A stretch of 64,000 nt of DNA from Flavobacterium sp. NG2. GTDB lineage: Bacteria > Bacteroidota > Bacteroidia > Flavobacteriales > Flavobacteriaceae. Below the pieces are notes generated by a model. That model saw nothing but the letters and a program-made list of their open reading frames with translations. It did not search any database and was not told the DNA's origin. Shown one piece after another: positions 56,665 through 64,000 of this stretch. A program made the position numbers and the translations under genes. The stretch spans positions 1,900,001-1,964,000 of the forward strand of contig NZ_CP139420.1 in NCBI RefSeq assembly GCF_034119845.1, written 5' to 3'. The number at the start of each line of letters is the position of its first letter. Position 1 is the first letter of the stretch.

Positions 56665-58227
56665 ATGAAAAAAGTAAAATTCAGTCTGTTAAGCCTTTTT
56701 GTTGCAGTAGCTCTACATGCTCAAAAGGAAACTTCGCAAAAAAAAGGAAAATACAAGGAAAGTTGGGAATCAGTATCTACTGTAAATCAAGTTCCGGAAT
56801 GGTTTCAAGATGCAAAACTTGGAATTTATGCGCATTGGGGGCCAGTATCCGCTGCTTTTGAAGGAACCGAACCAAACCAGTTTTATAGTGGTTGGCACGG
56901 GATGCAAATGTACACTGATGGTAAAATAGTACCTACTAAAAATGGCAAACCATCCAATAACTACCTCCATCACCAAAAAAAGTATGGAGATCCTAAAGAA
57001 TTTGGTTATAAATACATCATCGAACAATTTAAACCTTCTGGTTTTGATGCCAAAAAATGGGCGGATTTATTCCAAAAATCGGGTGCTAAATTTGCTGGAC
57101 CTGTGGCCATGCATCATGATAATTTTGCGATGTGGAATAGTAAAGCCACGCGTTGGAATTCAATGAACTATGGAGGAATTGACCCTTCGGCGGCTTTGAA
57201 AAAAGAAATTGAAGCCCGAGGAATGAAGTTTATGGCTTCCTTTCATCATGCTTTTACTTGGAAATATTTTGCTCCAGCCCATGCGCATGGCAATATAGAC
57301 CCTAAGGATTATGATTTGTACACTTCCCCACATTCGTTAGAATCTGATACGCCTGATGAGCGTTTTTATAAAGAATGGTGGGCTAAATTAAAGGAATATA
57401 TCGATGTGTATCAACCCGATTTGATTTGGTTTGACTGGTGGTTAGAAAATATGACCGAAGAATGCAGATTGAAATTTTTGGCTTACTATTATAACAAAGG
57501 TTTGGAATGGAATAAAGAAGTAGGAGTGGCTTACAAAGAAAGTACTTTTACGCTGGATACCGCTATTAAAGATTATGAACGCGGCAGACCCAATCAGCCT
57601 AAAAATCCAACTTGGTTAACTGATACTTCGCCAGGGGCTTGGTTTTATAGACCACACGCAAAATTCAAATCAGCTAACGAGTTGGTGGATATTTTGGTCG
57701 ATATTGTTTCTAAAAACGGCGTGATGTTGTTAAACGTACCCCCTGATCCTGATGGTACCATTCCTGTGGTGATGGAAAATTTATTGGTAGATATGGGAAA
57801 ATGGTTAGCGGTCAATGGAGAGGCAATTTATGGTACCAGACCTTGGACTATTTTTGGTGAAGGCCCTAATCGATTACCAGAGGGCGGACATAAGGTAGAA
57901 GAAAGCCATACCATTGTGTATTCTAATAAGGATATTCGATTCACAAAAAAATCAGATAAAGAATTTTATGCCATTGTATTAGACAAACCCGAGGATAAAA
58001 TAGTAATCAAATCCTTAAGTACGCAAATAGGAGTTTTGAATTCGAAAATCAATAAAATTGAATTGTTAGGGAGTGATGAAAAAATCGAATGGGAACGCAA
58101 TGCCGAAGGCTTGATTATTAAAGCACCCAAATCCTATCCTTCGGACTACGCACATTCTTTCAAAATTTTGATGGAAGGATACAAAGAAAATAATATTGGA
58201 GGAGCTGTAGAAGCTCATAAAGATTAA
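56665..58227 (+). CDS. GH29 alpha-L-fucosidase/galactosidase-like, exported
   Basis: 520 residues with a signal peptide (SLFVAVALHAQ). GH29 motifs: PEWFQDAKLGIYAHWGPVSA, AMHHDNFAMWNSKATRWNS and LIWFDWWLE with nucleophile Asp257. It diverges from the other two paralogues around the active site (His-Asp-Asn where they have His-Asp-Gly or His-Ala-Asp), so linkage or substituent preference may differ. It starts a five-gene operon with two sulfatases, a GH28 and a GH16, consistent with stepwise breakdown of a sulfated galactan. Confidence 0.85.
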   Translation: MKKVKFSLLSLFVAVALHAQKETSQKKGKYKESWESVSTVNQVPEWFQDAKLGIYAHWGPVSAAFEGTEPNQFYSGWHGMQMYTDGKIVPTKNGKPSNNYLHHQKKYGDPKEFGYKYIIEQFKPSGFDAKKWADLFQKSGAKFAGPVAMHHDNFAMWNSKATRWNSMNYGGIDPSAALKKEIEARGMKFMASFHHAFTWKYFAPAHAHGNIDPKDYDLYTSPHSLESDTPDERFYKEWWAKLKEYIDVYQPDLIWFDWWLENMTEECRLKFLAYYYNKGLEWNKEVGVAYKESTFTLDTAIKDYERGRPNQPKNPTWLTDTSPGAWFYRPHAKFKSANELVDILVDIVSKNGVMLLNVPPDPDGTIPVVMENLLVDMGKWLAVNGEAIYGTRPWTIFGEGPNRLPEGGHKVEESHTIVYSNKDIRFTKKSDKEFYAIVLDKPEDKIVIKSLSTQIGVLNSKINKIELLGSDEKIEWERNAEGLIIKAPKSYPSDYAHSFKILMEGYKENNIGGAVEAHKD

Positions 58228-58253
58228 TTTTAAAGAATAAAAACTTTTGATAA

Positions 58254-59906
58254 ATGGAAAAAAAAATAATCATTCTTATTCTCCTTTTTCTAAATAGTCT
58301 AACGATTACGGCTCAAGTTCGTCCTAATATTATCTTTGTCTTGACCGATGATCAATCTTATGAATTATTAGGTTGTACAGGGAATACGATTGTACAAACT
58401 CCAGCAATTGATAAAATGGCGGGCGAAGGCATTTTGTTTACCAATGCTCATATCACTAGTGCGATTTGTACTCCTAGTCGTGTTTCTATTTTATTAGGAC
58501 AATACGAACGCAAACATGGAGTGAATTTTAATTCGGGAACCAGTATCTCTGACAAAGCTTGGGAACAATCTTATCCTATGGTGATGCGTGCCAATGGCTA
58601 TTATACGGGATGGATTGGCAAAAATCATGCACCCATTGGTAAAGGAGGTTATGACAGTGGACTGATGGAAAAAAGTTTCGATTATTGGTATGCAGGTCAC
58701 GGCCATTTGAGTTTTTATCCTAATGACAGACATTCTATTTTTAATGATGCTATAGCTTTTACCCAACCCGAAATTATCAACGAAGGAGTTAATGATTTTT
58801 TAGACCCTAACGAAAGAAAACTTAAAGGAGCTATTAAATTTCTTGAAACAAGACCTTCGGACAAACCTTTTATGTTGTCTATCAACTTCAATTTGCCCCA
58901 TGGAGCGAGTACAGAGACGATGAAAATGAAAGCCGAGGACGATGAAATTTATAAAACCCTGTATCGTGATAAGGATATTCCATTGCCACCAAATTATATT
59001 GCCAAAGCGGATATCAAAACACCAAAATTACCAGCAGATTTATTACATGCCGAAGACCGTCAAGTGGGCTATAATTATGTAGATACGCCAGCGGGAATCA
59101 AAGAACGATTGATTCGGGAAATGGAAGCCATGACAGGAATTGACAGAATGATAGGCAATCTTAGAAAAAAATTAAAAAATCTTAAAATAGACAAAAATAC
59201 CGTGATTATTTTTACCTCAGATCATGGTTTATTTGGTGGAGAATATGGTTTGGGCGGGAAAGCGCTTTGTTACGAAAAAACAACCCATGTTCCCTTTATT
59301 GTCTATGACCCAAGAGCTCCCAAAAAAGCCAAAGGAATTACTAGCGATGCCTTGGTACAAACTTTGGATATTGCCCCAACAATGTTAGCAATGGCAGGAA
59401 TTCCTGCTCCTAAAACCTTTCAGGGAAAAGACATTTCAAACCTAATTAAAGGGGATAAAGAAGAAGTGCGCAACTACGTTTATACGGAGAATTTATGGTC
59501 AACTCATTTTGGGAATCCTCGCTGTGAAGCCGTTCAGAATAAGGAATGGAAATACATTCGCTATTATAAAAATAATAATTTTTCGGCTACTAAAGAAATT
59601 AAGTATGCCAAAGAAATAGGTATCAGTCAAAGCGAAATGCTATACAATATGCACGACCCTGAAATTGCTGTTTACCGTGATTATATTGATTCACCATTAA
59701 ATGGGGAAAAACCCGTTTACGAAGAACTGTATCATCTAAAACAAGACCCACAAGAATTACATAATTTAGTCAATGATAATAAATATGCTGCTGTTTTAGA
59801 AACCTTAAAAAAGCAATGGAAAATAGAAATTAAGAACGCTAGAGGAGAAGGCAAAGCCGAAGTACTCCGTTATACCAATGATTTATATCCTAAATCAGGA
59901 CATTAA
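58254..59906 (+). CDS. Sulfatase (formylglycine-dependent), exported
   Basis: 550 residues with a signal peptide (LLFLNSLTITAQ). It has the motif PNIIFVLTDDQSYE, the formylglycine motif SAICTPSR with Cys72, and SDHGLFGGEYGLGG as the second metal block. The C-terminal ELYHLKQDPQELHN is typical of S1 sulfatases. It sits 26 bases after the GH29 and 9 before the GH28 in the same operon. It probably removes one sulfate class from galactan pieces. Confidence 0.9.
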   Translation: MEKKIIILILLFLNSLTITAQVRPNIIFVLTDDQSYELLGCTGNTIVQTPAIDKMAGEGILFTNAHITSAICTPSRVSILLGQYERKHGVNFNSGTSISDKAWEQSYPMVMRANGYYTGWIGKNHAPIGKGGYDSGLMEKSFDYWYAGHGHLSFYPNDRHSIFNDAIAFTQPEIINEGVNDFLDPNERKLKGAIKFLETRPSDKPFMLSINFNLPHGASTETMKMKAEDDEIYKTLYRDKDIPLPPNYIAKADIKTPKLPADLLHAEDRQVGYNYVDTPAGIKERLIREMEAMTGIDRMIGNLRKKLKNLKIDKNTVIIFTSDHGLFGGEYGLGGKALCYEKTTHVPFIVYDPRAPKKAKGITSDALVQTLDIAPTMLAMAGIPAPKTFQGKDISNLIKGDKEEVRNYVYTENLWSTHFGNPRCEAVQNKEWKYIRYYKNNNFSATKEIKYAKEIGISQSEMLYNMHDPEIAVYRDYIDSPLNGEKPVYEELYHLKQDPQELHNLVNDNKYAAVLETLKKQWKIEIKNARGEGKAEVLRYTNDLYPKSGH

Positions 59907-59915
59907 GATTAATCA

Positions 59916-61295
59916 ATGAAAAAGATACTATTCTTATTATTGCTGCTGTTTACGGTTGTTATCCAAGCCAAGGACTATAATGTCTTAGACTTTGGAGCAA
60001 AAGGGGATGGATTGACCAAAGATACCCAGGCCGTTCAAAAAGCAATAGACTTGTGTTCCAAAGAAGGCGGCGGGAAAGTTATCATTCCATCGGGTAAAAA
60101 AGTGCTTATAGGAACCATTTACTTGAAAGATTTTGTAACGCTCTATCTCGAAAACGGTTCAGTTTTATTAGGGAGTCCTGATTATTCGGATTATGCAACG
60201 GATACGCATAAAAACACCTATAAGAACGAACCTCATATGGATCGTTGCTTGATTTTTGCGAATGAGGCCAAATCTTTTTCAATTGAAGGAAAAGGCACAA
60301 TTGATGCCAATGGTCATCCGAAGAATTTTACCAAAGAAAAAGGCGGTCGCCCGATGATGCTTCGTTTTCTCAATTGTAATGACATTCATTTAAGTGATGT
60401 TACGCTAATTAATCCTGCAGCTTGGACATCGGCTTGGTTGTATTGCAACGAAATTGTAGTGGACGGAATCAAAATCATCAGTAGAGTCAATCACAATGGT
60501 GATGGACTGGATTTTGATGGGTGTACCAATGTGAGAGTCTCTAATTCCTCATTTGACACCAGTGACGATTCCATTTGTTTACAAACTTCCAGACCTGATA
60601 AACCTTGTAAAGATATAGTGATTACCAATTGTGTGTTTACGAGTAAATGGGCGGCCATGCGTTTTGGTTTGGCTTCCAGAGGCGATTTTGAGTCGGTTAC
60701 AGTGAATAATTGTACCTTTCATGATATATCAGATTCAGGTTTAAAAATCCAAATGAACGAAGGAGGCGAAATGAAAAACATGATTTTTTCGAATATTGTA
60801 ATGAAAAACGTGCCACGCCCTATTTTTATGACTTTTTGCCAGCAAAGAGCAGGGGTAGATGCACCCAAAGAAATGGCACCAATGAATGCCATGCACGGAT
60901 TTATTTTCGAAAATATAATAGTTGACAATAGAGCGTTGGACAAAAATTCGGTCATTTTTATAACAGGAATGCCAAATCATTATATTGCCGATATTCAGTT
61001 GAAAAACATACAAATGACTGTTTCAGGTGGTGGAACAAAGGAAGAAGCTTTGAATAAAAACATAAAAGAATTTACGCTAGAAACCTTGGGCGATTGGTGG
61101 CCAGAATTCAGTAAAGTAGGCACTTTACCCGCTTCAGGGATTTTTGCCCGCCATGTTGATGGTTTGTCTATTGATAATTTCCATATCAATATTGTGAACA
61201 AGGACGAACGTAAGCCTGTTGTTTTTGATGATGTGTTGAATGGTTCAACGGATACCATTTTTGTAAATAGAAAAAAAGTAAAACATAATAATTGA
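59916..61295 (+). CDS. GH28-like parallel beta-helix glycosidase with altered active site
   Basis: 459 residues with a short signal peptide (LLLLLFTVVIQAK). The start YNVLDFGAKGDGLTKDTQAVQKAI is the GH28/pectate-type hallmark. NHNGDGLDFDG and TSDDSICLQ (Asp217, Asp218) match catalytic blocks of GH28. The third block, normally GHG, and the fourth, normally RIK, read RFGLASRGD and LKI, so the substrate or mechanism may differ from polygalacturonase. In a galactan operon it may act on a non-uronic alpha-linkage. It is followed by a sulfatase after 3 bases. Confidence 0.8.
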   Translation: MKKILFLLLLLFTVVIQAKDYNVLDFGAKGDGLTKDTQAVQKAIDLCSKEGGGKVIIPSGKKVLIGTIYLKDFVTLYLENGSVLLGSPDYSDYATDTHKNTYKNEPHMDRCLIFANEAKSFSIEGKGTIDANGHPKNFTKEKGGRPMMLRFLNCNDIHLSDVTLINPAAWTSAWLYCNEIVVDGIKIISRVNHNGDGLDFDGCTNVRVSNSSFDTSDDSICLQTSRPDKPCKDIVITNCVFTSKWAAMRFGLASRGDFESVTVNNCTFHDISDSGLKIQMNEGGEMKNMIFSNIVMKNVPRPIFMTFCQQRAGVDAPKEMAPMNAMHGFIFENIIVDNRALDKNSVIFITGMPNHYIADIQLKNIQMTVSGGGTKEEALNKNIKEFTLETLGDWWPEFSKVGTLPASGIFARHVDGLSIDNFHINIVNKDERKPVVFDDVLNGSTDTIFVNRKKVKHNN

Positions 61296-61298
61296 GAA

Positions 61299-63143
61299 AT
61301 GAATAATAAACTAATAAAACTATTTTTAGTCAATCTAATCACTACGGTTGCCTCGTATGCACAACAACCTAACATTGTTTGGATTGTTTCTGAGGACAAT
61401 TCGAAACATTATATGAAATTGTTTGATGAACACGGTATTGCCACGCCCAACATTGAGAATTTAGCTAAGGAAGGAATTGTTTTTGACTGTGCTTTTTCGA
61501 ATGCTGCGGTATGTAGTGCTGCTCGTTCTACTTTGATTACGTCAACGTATGGACCAAAATTAGCAACACATTACCACCGAGCGGAAGGCAAAGTGACCTT
61601 GAACAATACCCAAGAAATGTTTCCCGCTTATTTGAGAAAAGCGGGTTATTATACAGCCAATAATGCTAAGGAAGATTATAATATTTATAAATCCAATGAA
61701 GTTTGGGACGAATCGTCTAAAAAGGCATCCTATAAAAACAGAAAGCCAGGGCAACCTTTCTTTTACGTTTTTAATATCGAAACCACTCACGAAAGCCGTA
61801 TTCATTTTACTAATGAAACGATGAATACGACCAAAACTACGATGAATCCTGCTGAGGTTTTTGTACAACCGAATCACCCTCAAACGGATTTGTTTAGATA
61901 TACAAACACCTATTACCGCGATAAAATCAAGGCAATGGACACTGAAGTAGGCGCCGTTTTAGACCAATTGAAAAAAGATAATTTACTAGAGAATACCATT
62001 ATTTTCTACTATGGAGATCATGGTGGCGTGTTGCCTGATAGCAAAGGCTATTTGACCGAAACGGGATTACATATTCCACTGGTTGTTTATGTGCCAAAGA
62101 AATACCAGGATTTAGCAGCCTTTCAACCGGGTTCACGAACCAATTCTTTTGTGAGTTTTGTGGATTTTGGAGCGACTGTTTTGAATCTTGCAGGTGTTAG
62201 TGTCCCTAAAACAATGGATGGAAAACCTTTTTTAGGGAAAAATATTTCGAAAAATGAACTTGAAAAGAGAGATGAAACCATCGGTTATGCAGATCGTTTT
62301 GACGAAAAGTACGATATGGTAAGAAGTCTTCGAAAAGGAAACCTGAAGTACGTGCGCAATTTTGAACCTTTCAATGTAGATGGGTTAATGAATGAGTACC
62401 GTTACAAACAATTGGCGTATAAGGAATGGTTTGAGTTATTCAAGGCTGGAAAATTAAATGCAGTGCAATCGCAGTTTTTTGAGCCCAAAGCAGCCGAAGC
62501 CTTATATGATTTAGACAAAGACCCATTTGAAACTAAAAATTTGGCAAACGATCCTGCTTATCAGTCACAGTTAGTGAGTTTGCGCAAAAAGTTGCATTCT
62601 TGGATGGAAAAACAACCTGATTTGTCCTTGTATCCTGAATTTTATTTGTTGGATAATGCCATTCAGAATCCGTTGGAGTTTGGAAAAAAACATCAAAAAG
62701 ACATCAAGAAGTACCTTAAAATTGCTGATTTAGAGGTGTTAAATTTTGACAAAGCAGCCCCTAAGATTGTAAAATGTTTGCAATCAAAAGACAAATGGGA
62801 GCGTTACTGGGGATTAATTGTAGCGACTTCTTTTGGAGAGCAAGCAAAATCGTTGACAGCACAAATTACAACTCTAATGAAATCGGATACTGAAATCATA
62901 AACAGAGTTAGAGCTGCTGAATTTTTGGCAATTGTCGCACATCAAAACACAAGCCAACCTATTCTGGAAGCGCTTTATCAATCTAAAAAAGAAACGGAAG
63001 CCTTGTTGATTTTAAATAGCATTGTTCTATTAAAAGATTTCTATCAAAAATATCCATTCCAACTTGAGTTGGAAAAAATAGACAAAAAAGTGCGTGAAAA
63101 TTATACAGTAGGCAGAAGATTAGAATATTTAGCAACCAAATAA
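61299..63143 (+). CDS. Sulfatase with HEAT-like C-terminal extension, exported
   Basis: 614 residues with a signal peptide (NLITTVASYAQ). The start PNIVWIVSEDNSKHYM and YYGDHGGVLPDS are sulfatase metal sites. The formylglycine motif is VCSAARS with Cys72, where Ala replaces the usual Pro. After the LYDLDKDPFETKNLAND end mark (about residue 405), residues 460-614 are helical repeats that resemble HEAT units. The extension could mediate partner or membrane association. It is the fourth sulfatase in the window, in the operon with GH28 and GH16. Confidence 0.85.
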   Translation: MNNKLIKLFLVNLITTVASYAQQPNIVWIVSEDNSKHYMKLFDEHGIATPNIENLAKEGIVFDCAFSNAAVCSAARSTLITSTYGPKLATHYHRAEGKVTLNNTQEMFPAYLRKAGYYTANNAKEDYNIYKSNEVWDESSKKASYKNRKPGQPFFYVFNIETTHESRIHFTNETMNTTKTTMNPAEVFVQPNHPQTDLFRYTNTYYRDKIKAMDTEVGAVLDQLKKDNLLENTIIFYYGDHGGVLPDSKGYLTETGLHIPLVVYVPKKYQDLAAFQPGSRTNSFVSFVDFGATVLNLAGVSVPKTMDGKPFLGKNISKNELEKRDETIGYADRFDEKYDMVRSLRKGNLKYVRNFEPFNVDGLMNEYRYKQLAYKEWFELFKAGKLNAVQSQFFEPKAAEALYDLDKDPFETKNLANDPAYQSQLVSLRKKLHSWMEKQPDLSLYPEFYLLDNAIQNPLEFGKKHQKDIKKYLKIADLEVLNFDKAAPKIVKCLQSKDKWERYWGLIVATSFGEQAKSLTAQITTLMKSDTEIINRVRAAEFLAIVAHQNTSQPILEALYQSKKETEALLILNSIVLLKDFYQKYPFQLELEKIDKKVRENYTVGRRLEYLATK

Positions 63144-63171
63144 GATTACAATTAATAACACCAATAAAAAA

Positions 63172-64000
63172 ATGAAAAAAATCATCAAAACAATAAAACA
63201 AATTGCACCTTTTATTTTAGTATTAGCCGCAAATAGTATTGTGGCACAAAAAAGTCCCGTTTTTGAAAAAGGGCAAGATCCGAAACCAGATGGCAAAAAA
63301 TGGGAATTAGTAAAAAACATGTCGGATGAATTTAACGGAAAAAAAGTGGATGAAGACAAATGGCAAATTTCCGGTCAAGGCTGGATAGGTCGTGCTCCTG
63401 GATTGTTCATGGCCGAAAATATAACGGTATCCGATGGAAGTTTGAAAATTATAACAAACATGCTTCCGCAACCCGTGGTAAAACAAAATAAAACCTATAC
63501 ACACGGAGGTGGGTATGTAGGTTCCAGAAATGCAATGAAATATGGCTATTATGAATGTGAAATGAAAGCCAATAAAACCTTTATGTCATCCACTTTTTGG
63601 TTGATTAATGAAGGCAAAGGAGCGCAAGGTTGTGACAAAAGAACTACCGAATTGGATATTCAGGAATGTGTAGGGCAGATTGTAAACAAAGCCGAATGGA
63701 TGAAAAATTTTGATCAAAAAATGAATTCCAATACCCACAGTCGTAACATACCTGAGGGCTGTGATTATGCCAAAGGTTCTAACAAAGGTGGAGGCGATAT
63801 TGGTGGGAAAGTATATGATGCTTTTCATGTGTATGGCGTTTGGTGGAAATCTAAAGACGAAATTTTATTCTTTTTAGACGGTAAATTTGTAACCAAAGTG
63901 AAACCACCTGCAGATTTTGATATCGATATGTATTTAAGAATGGTAGTTGAAACCTATGATTGGAATCCAGTTCCTGACGATGGTGGAATGAATGGGACTA
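63172..64000 (+). CDS. GH16 endo-galactanase (agarase/porphyranase type), 3' truncated by window
   Basis: 276 codons are visible from the ATG at 63172. A signal peptide (LVLAANSIVAQ) leads to the GH16 domain, with WIGRAPGLFMAENITV and the catalytic motif E160-L-D162-I-Q-E165. It is a close relative of the GH16 at 19976-20845 (same WIGR block, FFLDGKF, KPPADFD). The stop lies beyond the window. It lies 28 bases after the sulfatase and completes the operon as far as seen. Confidence 0.85.
   Translation, partial: MKKIIKTIKQIAPFILVLAANSIVAQKSPVFEKGQDPKPDGKKWELVKNMSDEFNGKKVDEDKWQISGQGWIGRAPGLFMAENITVSDGSLKIITNMLPQPVVKQNKTYTHGGGYVGSRNAMKYGYYECEMKANKTFMSSTFWLINEGKGAQGCDKRTTELDIQECVGQIVNKAEWMKNFDQKMNSNTHSRNIPEGCDYAKGSNKGGGDIGGKVYDAFHVYGVWWKSKDEILFFLDGKFVTKVKPPADFDIDMYLRMVVETYDWNPVPDDGGMNGT

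Noticed and set aside
61560..61883. 107-residue minus-strand frame inside the fourth sulfatase
   Set aside because: It is antisense to a strongly supported sulfatase and has no domain features.

Overview
The window looks like a chromosome segment of a marine or alga-associated flavobacterium (Bacteroidota, Flavobacteriaceae; repeat families suggest Flavobacterium or a close relative). The evidence is the low G+C, a type IX secretion C-terminal domain, DUF4252 and YegP-type proteins, and dispersed palindromic elements typical of that group. No rRNA, intact tRNA, CRISPR array or complete insertion sequence was seen.

Positions 1-9.9 kb are accessory DNA. They hold an AbiE-like type IV toxin-antitoxin pair (first gene cut by the window edge), a 1266-residue protein that may be a defence protein, a gene-poor stretch, small mobile-element-type proteins, and a minus-strand cassette with a holin-like gene. 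The region ends at a fragment resembling a tRNA-Ser 3' end, a plausible integration scar. Positions 9.98-12.2 kb are ordinary (DUF4252 protein, S41 peptidase).

Positions 12.4-31.3 kb form an agar/porphyran-type polysaccharide utilisation region: three GH16 enzymes, a sulfatase, a GH29, a GH2, a zinc alcohol dehydrogenase, an esterase, an AraC regulator, and a cytochrome P450, ferredoxin and ferredoxin reductase operon of the kind known to demethylate 6-O-methyl-D-galactose. Positions 31.4-35.6 kb are a defence insertion: a VapBC module whose toxin start is frameshifted, and a Hachiman/AbpAB-type hamA-hamB pair.

Positions 36.0-56.1 kb hold the most unusual part. An IclR regulator, two RhaT-family transporters, two paired family III CoA-transferases, two solute-binding-fold proteins without signal peptides or permeases, a Gfo/Idh/MocA oxidoreductase, a MaoC hydratase, an enoyl-CoA hydratase and an AldA-like aldehyde dehydrogenase are interleaved with exported GH29, sulfatase, GH16 and GH2 enzymes. 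My inference is a CoA-linked route for a sugar released by these exported enzymes, perhaps an L-sugar such as L-galactose. I know of no characterised pathway with this gene set. Positions 56.7-64 kb are a further operon (GH29, sulfatase, GH28, sulfatase, GH16 cut by the window end).

In the proposed flow, GH16 enzymes cut the galactan backbone, sulfatases remove sulfate, GH29 and GH2 release terminal sugars, the P450 system removes the methyl group, and the CoA-linked set processes a remaining sugar. No SusC/SusD pair lies in the window, so outer-membrane uptake must be encoded elsewhere. Three sets of short repeated sequences upstream of these genes suggest shared control.
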